Shown: positions 24,301 to 36,405 of the stretch, piece by piece
Layout: each line of letters begins with the position of its first letter
Numbering within the stretch: the stretch's first letter is position 1
Assembly (NCBI GenBank): GCA_914767715.1
Contig: OU612068.1
Location: 9,672,001 to 9,736,000, forward strand
From: Membranipora membranacea
Taxonomy: Eukaryota > Bryozoa > Gymnolaemata > Cheilostomatida > Membraniporidae
Length of the DNA stretch: 64,000 nucleotides
Reading direction: 5' to 3'
Notes under the pieces: model-generated
Told to the model about the DNA's origin: nothing
Seen by the model: only the letters and a program-made list of their open reading frames with translations
Database searches by the model: none
Made by a program: the position numbers and the translations under genes

Positions 24301-27300
24301 GGGATCATAGTTGATCATAGTGATTTACTACCTCCATCTGACCACTATGACCCACTATGATCTTTGCTAACAAATTTTTTTTTTTAAACTAAAACGCTAT
24401 TTTCCACAATTTATATTGTCTAATTATTTTTATTTGCCCTATGAACTCACAATATTGGATTTACTGGGGTAAGAAATCCACTTTTCTATTAGGAATGACC
24501 CTTAAAATGTTTGATCTTTCTGTCGCATATATCATTATTTCTATATTGACAGCTTGGTTGGAGCCCGCGCAGACTGGGATTACTGGCCTGTCTGTGTAAG
24601 GACAGTACATCTATCAGGGTATTCGATATTCAGCATACACCTTCAGGGCTACAAGAGTATGAGCTGTCATATAAAGAGAGAGATGTAGAAAGTAAGTACT
24701 GGCTGTCTCAATCAAACTATTGTACAATCCATGTGGGTCTTTTAATTAGAATGAGCGATGCTTTACTATAGCAAATTATCACTATCACATCGGTCAGAAT
24801 TATCACTCACTGGATCTTTCAATTGGATGAATTTGTGCACAAATTTCTCACTCAGAATGTATATAGTTCAATCAATGAGTAAGCGATTTGTGCACAAGGA
24901 CCCTGGCGGTCCCACTCACTCACTGAGTGAGCGACCAGATTGTGATATTTGCTTTTTTTAATTGAAAGACCCCCCAGTACAGTATACAAGACATCTGAGG
25001 AGACAGAAGTGAAATTATGTGATACTGAGATGGAACCATGATGTGCTTAGTTGAGTTCAATAGAACAGCTATGTGTGCTGTAGTCCTCTGGAAAGCAGTC
25101 ATCATGGCTATAGGTTTCCATATCCAAGGTTCCAGTCGCTTCTGGTATTTGAATATTTAGATTTATAAATAGAAACATTTGGAGTTACTTTCCTACGTGT
25201 CAAAGTCTGATTTTACAAATGTTAGAACCCTCTGGTAATCTCGCTGTGATATCAAAACACTACATTCTATGTCTGAATGTTTCTAAAATTAAAGCAATGA
25301 ATACTCAATTAGGAGCAGCCAAAATCGGCATCTGATCTCTCAGTCAGAGAGTGAGCAAGACCTGCTAGGGTATAGCCCACAAATTGCTCCCTCATTGATG
25401 GAACTTCTACATTTTAAATGAGCGATTTGAGAACGAATCAATCTAATTGAAAGCCCGAGTGAGCAAGCAATTTAATAGAGACAATTCATACTGACTGTCG
25501 TGATCTGACTGGGCATGTGGATCGCTGATAAACTAGGCTATCATTACCACAAAAGAGATGTCGTAAGCCCAAGTAACCATCATGTGTGACTTTAATGTGC
25601 ACATGTGCAAGAACAATGAGTTCAGTCTTGGTTCTTATAAAACATTTGGTCAGGGAGAATGAGATAGCCCCTGCATGAATTGCCAATCAAAATCAGCTAA
25701 TAGTGACAAGAGAGGACAACTATAAGTAACAATTCCGCACGCGTTGGGGAGCATGCCACCAGAGTGGGTAGCCAATCAGATGGCTTCGGAATTCCGAGAC
25801 TCAATTTTGCAGAGATCAGCTCATGCCCAGAGCTGAGCATGCGCAGAATGGTGATGATTTGCTTTAGTAAAGTATTGCTCATATTAATTAAAAGACTCCC
25901 CAGTTTAGTAGAAAAGTTTAATCTCACCATCTATATCTGCCTACATATGATGTGTTACTGGTACCTTGTCCTGAGCACACAATCTATCTACCAGCAGATG
26001 TGGCATACTTTTTCTCTGTTCTTTCATGACAATATAGTTTTGATGATGGCACTAGCTCAGGAAATGCAGGGGAAAAAACTCAAGTTGACTCGAACAGGCA
26101 AAAAATCCCTTAGCTGTATTATCTATAGTAAGAGCAGGGAGGGTGGGTGTGAATCAAGCAAAGAAGGACATCAACTGATGCTATTTTTGTACTCATTTTC
26201 CACTCTAGAGTATAATAACTCTATGGAATCAAGAGATCAACAATTGACCAAACCCACACGCTGCACACAAACGTATAAACCTATTAGTTGGGAGAAACTT
26301 TCCACAACCGGCAGAAGCCATAACAGAACTGTTATCAAAAGGGAGTAGCGAGATTTCGCAAACTGTCATTGTAAAGTCAATCTATAAAAAAACCTGATGA
26401 TTCACCGGGTCTACCTGTTTTTATATTGTACAGTCGCAGACACTGATCAGCACATCTTATCATTTGACTGGCATCGCTTCGACGAGAACAGACTACTCAC
26501 TATAAACATGGCTGCTGGACAAACCTCGCAGGTCCAAGATATTATACTGTTTGAAAGAATTGTGATGGTGAGTTTTGACCTGCTATAGAGGCTGTTGAAC
26601 TCCCTGCATTGTGTTTACATGACAATTACCCGTATATTGTGTTGTTTTGTTGAGGGTATGTTTATCAGAGTGCATCTATAAATACTTACTATTATCAGTG
26701 TTATTGTCTTAGACTTAATATTATTATTATTTATTATATTATGATTATTTTATTATATACTATATTTTATTATATTATATAATTATTAAGTCTATGGTTA
26801 TTGTGCATTTGTGCCTGACAGGGAATGAGCTCATTATTTCTTCCAGTTCTTGAAAAATTCACGATGTACAGCCCATTAGTACTAAACCGTTACTGTTACT
26901 TTTGCTTTCATTATTAAAGTGCTTTTAATGATATTGAGTACATATGTTATTATAAACCTTAATCATCTATGGTATAACATGTGGGTATACTGCGATACTG
27001 CTAACAGGCTGAAGGTCAACAATAGAATTTAATTTTTTAATTTCGCTAGATTCACAAAAGTTACCAAATTGGAGGTTATTGCAGGACAGTTTTAATGATA
27101 GCAATATATATAATATTAGGATCTTCCAAAATAACAATTTTTGACTATACACTTTGGCTAATCTGAAATCAAAGATTTAGCTTTATCCAGTAATAGCTAT
27201 GAAGATATATAAACTTGTGCAAAAATCACTCCACAAGAACATTAATGTCAATTATTACAGTATACATGAGTAGTATCCGAATCTCAATGTAACATGCATT

Positions 27301-30300
27301 ATAACTAAAAGCAAAAGTCTCTTTGTGATACTAGAAGAAGAGCAAGTATATAGATAAAAATAGCCAAACTCTCGGCGATAAAATTTTTTTCTCTAAAAAT
27401 GGGAAATTACATATTAGGCTACATAAGTTTCTCTCTTTATCTCAGGATATGCCGCCATGTAGTGAGGAGCAGCAGTTATGTAACTCTAGAGTACGTAAGT
27501 TTGGTCTGGTTAGACTGGATAATCAGGACGATATCAGTATGGTGATGAGACAGAGGGCTATCTGTATGTACGGATTACAGGTATGTCTATACAGATTTTA
27601 TGTGTCCACAGCTTTCTCCAGTAATATATTTATCTTGAGATTATTAACACTAGACCAATCATATTAGTTATGCTTGTTACTGAAACAAAATGGCGGAGGA
27701 AAGTTTGCAAACAAATAATTAAAATTTTCTAATTTAATATTTATTTATAACATGCAAATTTAGGAGCATATCATTACGCATAAAATATCAAACTTTTGTG
27801 GCTGTCTGCTACTTAGATGGTCCAAACACACTGGCAGCAGTTGCAACCTCAGCAGATCATCAATTAAAACATATATACACATCAATCCTCTGAGGATCAG
27901 CTGAGGCTTATATGTCAGTAATGTGACGTCATGCAAACCACTCTGTTTCTGAGCTCACAGCCTCTGGTCAATCAGCTGGGGCTGCTGTCGGCATATATGT
28001 TAACAATGGTGGCAATATGCAAACCTGATAATTGATGCTACGGTTATTTCCGAGATAATATTTCATTTGATGTCCGTTTATTAGAGAGATGCAGAAGGAA
28101 ATGTAGTGACTGGATTACACCCAGATCAGCCTGAGGCCGTATTATGGGGCTGGGTGAATCATCTCGCTCACCTCATTCAGTCAGAGACTGGTTTTGGGAA
28201 CTTAGGCTCTTCTCTCAGTGAAAGTACAAGGTTTGTTGGAGCCAATCAACTTACAGAGAATATAAGATCTAACGATAAAGCCATCGAGTGGCAGGGTGTC
28301 GACTCTAAGAACCTCAACCCACAAGTACATTATCAGAGCGCCGAGAGGTGGGTATACACATCTAATATATATATTTCAAACGTATTTAGTACTCAGGCGG
28401 GCATTAGTTCAAAACTAGATTAATTGGATGGTCGCCACACTAGTCCCCGACTATATGACCATACTGCTGCAGTCGCAGTATATTTTTAGTTGTCATTTTA
28501 AGTATGAATTCCAATTTCTACTAGATGCAGGAACCAAATAACAAAACCTCCAGCTCCAGATATAACCCAACATTCTCAGACATCTGTACATCTGTACACC
28601 CAAATTAAATTAATTCATTACCATCAAGAAGCTGGCAGGTATATGAGACCATTTTGAATCAATAGTCTTGCTCATTCCAAAAAAATTGTCAAAATCTGAG
28701 GAAATTATTTACATTGAAAAACAGTATTTTGACATATAGAAATTCCAACATAATGTTGTAGAGGTGGATTGGGGGCGGTTGGTTGGCTAGTCAACTTGAT
28801 ACTAGGAAACAGTATCCAAGGCCTGTCAATGTTCTCGTTGTAATTATTAGTTTGCTAAGGTCTGACCTGGTTTGTTTATTATTACAGGGAGCAGTGTCTG
28901 AAGATTTGTCAGTGGCCAAACAGAGCAACAAGTGTATCCGATGTAACAAAAAGGTAAACTGAATATCTGTTACTGAATCAATGTGTCTCGTGTTATAATT
29001 TATTACTAATATTTTGACCTCAGTGCAATATGTGAAAAATAGGGCATTGTCGGTTGGTGCTGCATTCATTTAACAGATCATGTTCCCATGTTCTAACCAT
29101 TTTATGTTGACTCGTAGGCTGTTTCTTTTTGCAGGGACTGTTATCTGTATTAAATACTGATACCTCATGTTTTATAGTATAACAAAGAATTATTGTAGCA
29201 CCATTTGATGGCAATGCAACAGTGAGAGTAGTAACAATTATTTTCATCTTCATTTTTATTATGACTATGATTATTATTGTTACTATTATTTCTTTATCTG
29301 ATCACAGGTTAGAGTCAGAAGGACATTACGAGAAAGCTACAGCTATAGCTTTATTCCATGCTAGTATATCTGATGCTCTGATAATACTAAATAGGGGAGC
29401 AGAGGAAGGTAAGAGATAGAAACATAAGGTAGTTAGGTGATAGAGTTTTCTTTTCTATGTCGTCTGTTGAGTCTACACGACTACCTATCAGTAGGACTTG
29501 CTTAGTAGTATCCCACAATGCAATTTTCTTGAATTCCCAGTGAGATCTGGTTGATTTTGCCCCAGTTTTTCTCAGAGGGCTCAAATAATTGCGAGTGAGA
29601 GTTTGTGGCATTTCAACATTAGGCATTTGACGATATAACACCTAAAAACTCCGCTTGCGTCCATAAGGACCACATGATATTGACCACTATTGTCTAGAGT
29701 TCAAGGATCAGTTGCATTATGGGAATGCTGTCAAATTTCCTCTGATTTGACCCCACATTGGTGTGCAGTTACAAATATGCTGTCACCGTTGAATGAGTGT
29801 TGACATTAATTACTCATAGAAGAGTTATAATATAAGCTTGTTTTTATTTTCACTAGTATAAGGGTGACTTAATGTTAAGTAGCATCAAGTTATTCTAGCT
29901 GAGGACAGAGTTAATGTAAAATAATGAAGTTGATTGAATGACAGCTAGCCATAAATTCTGTTCCAACGATACAGTGCAATAGGGTGAAATTTTACTCCAC
30001 GAATACTTTACTCCTCTTGGGTATTGTCATTGTTTTTTAATCACTGTCACATTTAGTACAATGGTTTCTTTCTCAGCTGCCGCTGCCGGTCTGAGTACAG
30101 GTATAAATCTGAGTATTGTCGCTATGGCCTTAGCTGGTATTAATACTACTAACAATGCTCTGTGGTTATCTAAGTGTAAAGAGCTGCATAGTAAGATAAA
30201 CAATCCCTACCTGAGAGCTACCTTCGCATTCCTCACATGTGGAGAAGACTTCACACAAATTCTGGTTAGTTTTTACATCTGCAACTTTTTCTAAATTATT

Positions 30301-33300
30301 TAAAAAAAGTTATTTCTCCTCTCTGCAATTGAGACCTAATAGCAACTGACTGATGAAAAAATGCATAGTTTATATATACCTTATTAGAGATAATTCAAAA
30401 CCTAAATATTTGTGTCGGAAATTTGATTCTAATCCTGGTGAAACATTGAGAAAAATTTTTTTTTTTATTTAGTTTTGATATATGGTTTCACTTTTTTGTT
30501 TACTTTTCAACCAATGTAATGTCAAACATTTCATATTTTTTTTAGCATGAGAACGATATCTCGATCGCAGACAGAGTAGCATTCGCTTGTATATTCCTGG
30601 CTGATAATCGGCTGAGAGAATTTCTAAGTGATCTACAGAAAGATGTGATCAGTAAAGGAGACCTGTCTGGGCTACTCATAACTGGTAATACATTTTTAGC
30701 TACTACTTTATCAGTTTGAACTTTGAGAATTTTGTTGAATACGTTATCGACCAAATGCCCCAACATCTTAGAAGAATCACAATCAATATTCACAAGCACA
30801 TTAGAACCAGGACATTATCATAGTTCATCAGACAGTTCTCAACTTAGGCCAGAATTCTACGGCAATCAGATACTATACTTAGGGATGCTCTATCCCTCTA
30901 AGCTGCAAACATCAGAGTGTTGGCTCGTTTAGGAGGCTGAATTACACTTCTCACCCAAACTACTTACAGCTAGACTCATAACTAACATGGGTGTACTGTT
31001 GCTTTGCTGCCACAAAGAAGACCTTTTTTACAATCAGAGAATCATAAATAATTTGTTTGAAGTGTCCGAGGTTGGCATCTCAGATTAGGGACAAAAGCAC
31101 ATAGTACGACACAACCTATTCCCTGCAGATCAAGCATTACATATCTGAAATGGTCAGATGATCATCATACAACAAATTGTTCTCATAGCCATATTTTGTC
31201 CATGTTTATCATCTGAGATATAATAGTTGACTTGTTGCTGTGTTGTAGGGCTGAATGAGGATGGAGTTGAGTTATTACAGCAGTATATAGATAACACAGG
31301 AGATATACAGACGGCAGCTCTAGTTATGATTCACTCGTTTCCCAGCAGGATACAGAATGATGTACGGGTCTGCAGCTGGATAGAACAGTAAGTCAATCAA
31401 TCCAATTTTTCCCAGTATTTATTAGTTTTCTACAATTTAACAACTCAGCTTCTCGCTAGCTCGTTAACAAGAGTTGACAAGCTTTGCCCTCTCCAAAAAC
31501 AAAGCATGTCAAGACAGGCTTAAGGCGCGTATTATGAATATATTATTGAAACATATTACAGCGGAGGCTGGGATTTCTGTTACACACTAAATAACATCTT
31601 TCATTACCTGCAATGGCGCAATACCTTTTATATCATTTGAAAGTAATAGATGCAGATCTTACAATTTTCTTTGTACCCATTACAAATAGCTGGTGGCAAA
31701 ATCTTAAGTTGTTCTATGAAGGACATGAAATCCTGTTTGTAACATTTATATATGACAAGATTTCTCTTGCCCACCGGGGAGATTTCTCATGTTACCAATA
31801 ATACCATTGCTATGTTTCTCTTTTTCAGTTACAGGAATCTGCTGGATAATTGGAAGCTGTGGGTGTTGAGGTTCGTGTCCAGATGTGCTCAAACAAACAA
31901 TTTGTAACAAGAATCTATTTCAATCTTATTTCAACTTTTTAGTATTGAAATTTTAGTATTGAATAATTAATGACATTTTGAAATTTGTAATATATTGCAT
32001 CAAGGATTTCTTGACATCCTTGATTGCATGCACAGGAGTTTATTTTAGTCACTAGCCTGTCTGTATTTTGAGATATTTTCTGTGCTGATTGCAGCCTTTC
32101 CTGCGCGTTAGAAAAAATTAAGAAAATGTATTTTGAATTACAGATTTATCTTTATAATAAGTTTTTCTTTTGAATTCCGTACAATTGACAAGATGATTGT
32201 CATTTTGACTCCCATCAAGTTGAAATAAGATTCAATAAGATTAAATTGTACTTAGCAAACCAAACAAGCGCAAATGCCTCAATGGTCAATATGATATCCC
32301 TCAGGGAACAGCTAGGTGTGATTAGCCACGCCAAAAACAAGCCACATGTATAACTATTTGACGTCTCTGATTTTAGAGCTAAATTTGACATCTTCCACAA
32401 AGAGTTTGTACAGAAGACAGATACAAACACAGTGACTCAGGTCTATCTGAGCTGTAACTTCTGTAGTAAGCCTGTGGTTCCTCTACAGATGCAGCAAAGG
32501 AGGATGTACACTACGGGTGGTTACGGTCAGAACCCCAACACTGTCAAGGTAATAATCATTTTCTTCACCCTAGTGGTGCTCAAACTAGGCCACTAGCTCA
32601 AGCTCAAGCTCAATAGATTTGTGCTTTTATTTAACTAATAAGTGATGGGATATTTGTTTGGATTTATCCTCTCAGTTGAGAAAGAAGATAACTTGTTTCA
32701 TCTATCACATCTAATTGTGTCATTCTGTGAGCGCAAGTTCCATACTGTTTTTGCACCTGTTGACATGCGCTTTTGCATAAGACCACTGTTATTTTAGACT
32801 TAATTAAAGGACCCAGCTATTTCTGGTTAATTTTTGGCGTATTTGAGAATCTTGTATATACTTCAATGATGTTACAGTTCTAGATGGATTCATTGTCTTG
32901 ACAGCATAGATTATCTTCTTCATAGGTGACAATCTGCCATGAATGCCGGAAGCCATTGCCCCGATGTGCCTTGTGTCTTAAGAATATGGGTACAGCCTCG
33001 GGTATACTCAGTACTAAACAAGACCACGCCTCAGGAAAATCAGTCAATAACGGTAAGCCACTAACTCAGAGCAATGGTAAACTGTGAGGCAAAACTATAT
33101 CTCATTATTAGCTAAACTTTAGGAGGAGGCAACATTCATATAGCCTCATTTCCACAATACAAATTTCTTAGGGGAACATACCGTGGCACACTGATTATGA
33201 AAGAGACTGAGACCATTTTTGTTGCATCTCCTTACCTCTCACTCCTTGCTCAGACCGCACACAAACTCAACACTAAAAAAAAACTAAAAAGCTAAAAAAA

Positions 33301-35078
33301 AAATTGTTGCTAGAATATCGCACAAAATTTCATGAACTTTCCTAACATCTGTGAGATTGAAATTTTCTTACTGTTAGATCTTATGTGACTTCTTGAGCCG
33401 TAAAAGGTGTGTGAAAAGACCAATAACACTTTAAAAAATGAGTTTGTGTGAAGAGTGAAGAGTTGCCTGCTCACAATCACACTCCGGCAAATCTTTCATG
33501 ACAATACGAGAAGAATTATTGTCACTGGCCACTTTTAAGAGAAGGATATAGTAAAACCAGCAAACGAAACTTCCCCCAACAGTATTGATACAACTCCATT
33601 ACAACAATAAGTTATGGGAGGTCATCGATACTGTTTCAGATAAAATGAGTCATTTGATAACGATTTGATTATGATTCGTGATCAAATTTATCACAGGCGG
33701 GATGGGTGTGCCCTGTTAAGCAGAATTTTAGAGGGAAACTTCAGCGTAATAAAGTACGCTAAATGTCGTAAATACAGTGCCACAATAGCACTATTCCAAT
33801 TTAATCTCTGATTTCAAGCATTGTTCTAACATTGTTATCTGAAATTAATCATTTTGGTTTACTCAGCTTTGTTGGGGTACATGGGAGGACAGAGATATTT
33901 ACATTGGTCAATATAAGTTGATTGCGATAAATAGAGTTTTATCTCTCAGTCTGTGACTCAGCTGGTTGTTTTGCTCCACTGAGGATAATTCCCCTGTTTA
34001 TGACAAAACAGAGGTTGGGCTGCCCCTCAAGAGGGACGCAAGTTCCCCGAAATCCTCATACTCAGAGTGTGATACATCCTAGACAACTAGAATGCGTCCT
34101 AGAGGTGAGGCCATAGAGGTCCTCTTTAAATTGAGTGTGCAGTAAGCTGCCAAAAACTGAAAACAGGTACTTTGATCTTTGATCTTAGCCAATAGGCCGA
34201 AAAGCGATTTATTCAGCTATAAAAAAGAGCACGGTTGTTTGAGATTTTCAGAGTATATGGCATCTTAGATTACTGAGAACAAGGATGTAAAATGTCAAAA
34301 TCACATAACTAGATATGGCATAACTTCTCACCAACAAACATTCAGTGGTATGGGCAGTGGACAGTCGAAAGTCATAATAAATCACATTTGATGTTATGCA
34401 CCTTATCTCATTGATAAGAATTGTGTAAACCTGTTTGCACAAGAAAAGTTTGACACCTTAAAGATCTAATCTTGCTCATCGTATCTCTGATCTAATTCTA
34501 CTAAGAAGTAAAACGCCCAACTTCTATTATTTCTCTCAAAACAAACCTACTGGTACTGTCGATAAAGTTTCTCGAGTAAATATTGTGTGTCCGTCCGGAG
34601 TGAAATGATTTTAGGGCAACGGAGGATTAAAGTCCTTTTTCCCGCTAATCAGCCGTATTAGATATTACTTATAGATAATAGATTACAGAAAGCTATTGTT
34701 TAGGGTTCCGAGAAAGCTTTATAGATATCCCGTTGTTTCACAAATAAAGCTTTTCAAGACAAGCTTTTTCAGTGGATGTTCTGATATTTGTTGAGGGTAC
34801 ATAGCATTGCTGTAGCCCACGCATAATTAATAATGTATACAGGTAAAAATTGAGCAATTTCTATTTCAGGTAAATCAGGTACTACAGGAGGCAGCAGGAA
34901 GTGTACAGATTTCTCTAACTGGTTTACGTGGTGTCAGACGTGCCGTCACGGCGGACACGCCGCTCATATAGAGGATTGGTTTAAGCGTCACATCGAGTGC
35001 CCCGTATCTGGATGCTCATGTAAATGCTCATCACTTGATAACGTTCCGTCGCTAGACCCGCTTAGTCTATATACCTGA
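21390..35078 (+). CDS. MIOS: GATOR2 subunit MIOS (missing oocyte / SEH-associated)
   Basis: Subunit of GATOR2, the lysosome-surface complex that counteracts GATOR1 and permits TORC1 activation by amino acids. Coding exons: 21390-21525, 21847-21917, 22086-22212, 22593-22657, 22951-23080, 23398-23490, 23834-24009, 24553-24691, 26440-26567, 27446-27580, 28085-28347, 28888-28953, 29308-29408, 30077-30264, 30546-30684, 31249-31387, 31829-31870, 32377-32548, 32926-33052, 34870-35078. Total 2646 nt, 881 aa; human MIOS is 875. WD40 propeller at about 1-355 (LLAVGQANG-like [29 protein letters not shown]). Alpha-solenoid at about 356-713 ([35 protein letters not shown]). C-terminal zinc region from about 714 ([41 protein letters not shown]). 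Compared with human, the segment joining propeller and solenoid is shorter. Identification is very firm. Confidence 0.96.
21629..21749. mobile_element. Degraded MITE, family B relative, in MIOS intron 1
   Basis: The left end TTAGATCAAATTTGATCC and the right end, read in reverse, TATTGACCAAGCATGATCC both match the family B terminus at 7630, including the internal CCTGCAAT. The arms have diverged and no target duplication is visible. Confidence 0.5.
24735..24972. mobile_element. Short inverted-repeat element, family A, copy 2, in MIOS intron 8
   Basis: The ends GGGTCTTTTAATTA and TAATTGAAAGACCC are inverted repeats. The interior shares GAGCGATGCTTTACTA and a TATCAC(A/T)ATCACAT stretch with 4454-4646. 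Several GAGTGAGCGA / TCACTCACT motifs inside form further small inverted repeats. Confidence 0.65.
25851..25901. mobile_element. Fragment of family A, reverse orientation, in MIOS intron 8
   Basis: Read on the minus strand it starts GGGGAGTCTTTTAATTAATA and contains ACTTTACTAAAGCAAA, matching one end of family A. The opposite end was not located with confidence; GAGTGAGCAA-type motifs near 25340-25470 may be part of the same or another degraded copy. Confidence 0.5.
26710..26794. repeat. A+T-rich fold-back in MIOS intron 9
   Basis: TAGACTTAAT at 26710 and ATTAAGTCTA at 26785 are exact inverted repeats bounding a run built from TTATTATAT-like units. It could be a tiny MITE; A+T composition lowers the significance. 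Confidence 0.5.
33053..34869. other. MIOS intron 19 (1.8 kb), host of the U2-like sequence
   Basis: Longest gap before the final MIOS coding exon. Apart from the antisense U2-like fragment at 34158-34208, I see no exon or recognisable element. The region left of that fragment (about 33900-34160) has several short G+C-rich inverted repeats, including GTGATACATCCTAGACAACT and CCTCTAGG-type motifs, and could be the rest of the same RNA locus. Confidence 0.4.
34158..34208 (-). ncRNA. U2 snRNA-like 5' end, probably a pseudogene
   Basis: Minus-strand sequence starting at 34208 reads ATCGCTTTTCGGCC, then TATTGGCTAAGATCAAA. This matches the conserved 5' end and stem-loop I of U2 snRNA (ATCGCTTCTCGGCC, TTTTGGCTAAGATCAAG in human). 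After that, GATCAAA is tandemly duplicated and the branch-point-pairing GTAGTA is not present (AAAGTACCTG instead). An Sm-like AGTTTTTGG follows soon after, with GCAG-CTTA-CTGC just beyond. It lies antisense in a MIOS intron. Most likely a retroposed or diverged U2 copy; a functional U2-variant is not excluded by sequence alone. Confidence 0.6.
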
Positions 35079-36405
35079 GAGGGAAGCCCTGATGTCTTCT
35101 GACAATCGCTCCTTGTTTGTTGCAGATTACATTTGTTCTATTCACTAACTATGCAAAGTATCCCATCTGCAGAGGCAGGTTAGTGGTGTTTTAATGGTGC
35201 TTAGACAATAAGAGAATTGCAAAGACCATTCCAAATATTAAAGTATCATATGGTGGCGCTTCCGAGAACATGATTGGTCGACTTTATCACATTAGGAGTT
35301 GCTCCCCCTCTGCTGAGGACCATCCAAAATGACGAAACAACCGTTCAAGGTCAATCTACCTCCATCCTACTCTCATCCGCATATTGGCATGATCAACGAA
35401 ATATCGATACCATTGAAGCCAAACAATAATGAATTTTTGCTCTTGAGTGTCCAAACAGAGACAACTTATCTTGGTTTGAGACATAGCCTTTAGCGATTAC
35501 CGGTATTATTCAATACTGTTAAGCTCTATATCAAAGTTTAACTTGCTTAATTACTCTCTAGTCTGCAATATCATGATGCACGCTAAAGGTTTTTTTATTT
35601 TTATATTAATTTTATCGTTTTTTTTTCTCACTCATGTGGGTTTAAGATGCTAACGTATCTATAATGAGTAATGCCAATGGTCAGCGCAGTACAAAGCAGC
35701 ACTTGTATTATTTTTATGTCCTGTAGACTAGATATTCTGTTTTTATGAGCAGCCCAATTTTGCCAAATAAATGAATAACTTGCTCTCAACAGTGGCTAAT
35801 TGAACTCAACCTAAGCCATTTACCTTAATAAATTAGCCCTAAGAATGCTGCCTTCAAACAACATAGCATTACATAATTAAATTGATATTTCCCTGTTTTC
35901 CTAACACATCGCCCATTAAATGCCTGTAGCGCAGGTTGTTTTTTGCACCTAAGCCGAGTTCCCATCACACACTGGTTACCTGTATTATTTCACAGTGATG
36001 ACCTTATGACCTTTTTATGAAGGGTTATCAAAGCAATGTATGGTATCCTATATAGTCATAGCCACAGAGAGAAGTGCTGATAACGCTCTATATTAACACA
36101 TTCAGTGTGTTTATTATCAACAGTCTGTCAAAACACTGCAACTCTATCAAGTCGACACCAAGTGTCTGATCTTTAAACATCATCATCCTGTGTCTGGCTG
36201 TCTTCACACTGAGCTAAACTACAGAACTTCCATACAGCAGCGGAGAGAGACTTTGCTACTACAAGTTTGTATACCTTTAACAGTAAAAAAGGATGACAGA
36301 GAGATCCTGAGGATCGACCGACAGTGCTGACCAAAATTATCAACGCTGCTTAGTACTTGGAGTGCAACTTAATTTAGATTTATAAGAAATACCTCGGATA
36401 TCAAT
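35079..36405. other. Intergenic region, MIOS 3' end to mucin start
   Basis: Should contain the MIOS 3' UTR and the mucin promoter and 5' UTR. An AATAAA lies at 35766-35771, about 690 bases after the MIOS stop, and is a possible polyadenylation signal. A small hairpin (TAACACATT / AGTGTGTTTA) lies near 36092-36112. No further gene seen. Confidence 0.45.

Noticed and set aside
25764-26348. 194-codon plus-strand frame inside MIOS intron 8
   Set aside because: Its codons run through a family A fragment and simple sequence, and MIOS splices cleanly around it (E8 to E9 in frame). Length alone is not enough.
33900-34208. Spliced-leader RNA gene
   Set aside because: There is an AAA|GTACCTG and an Sm-like site, but the 5' end is clearly U2 stem-loop I. 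A leader function would be pure speculation without mRNA data.
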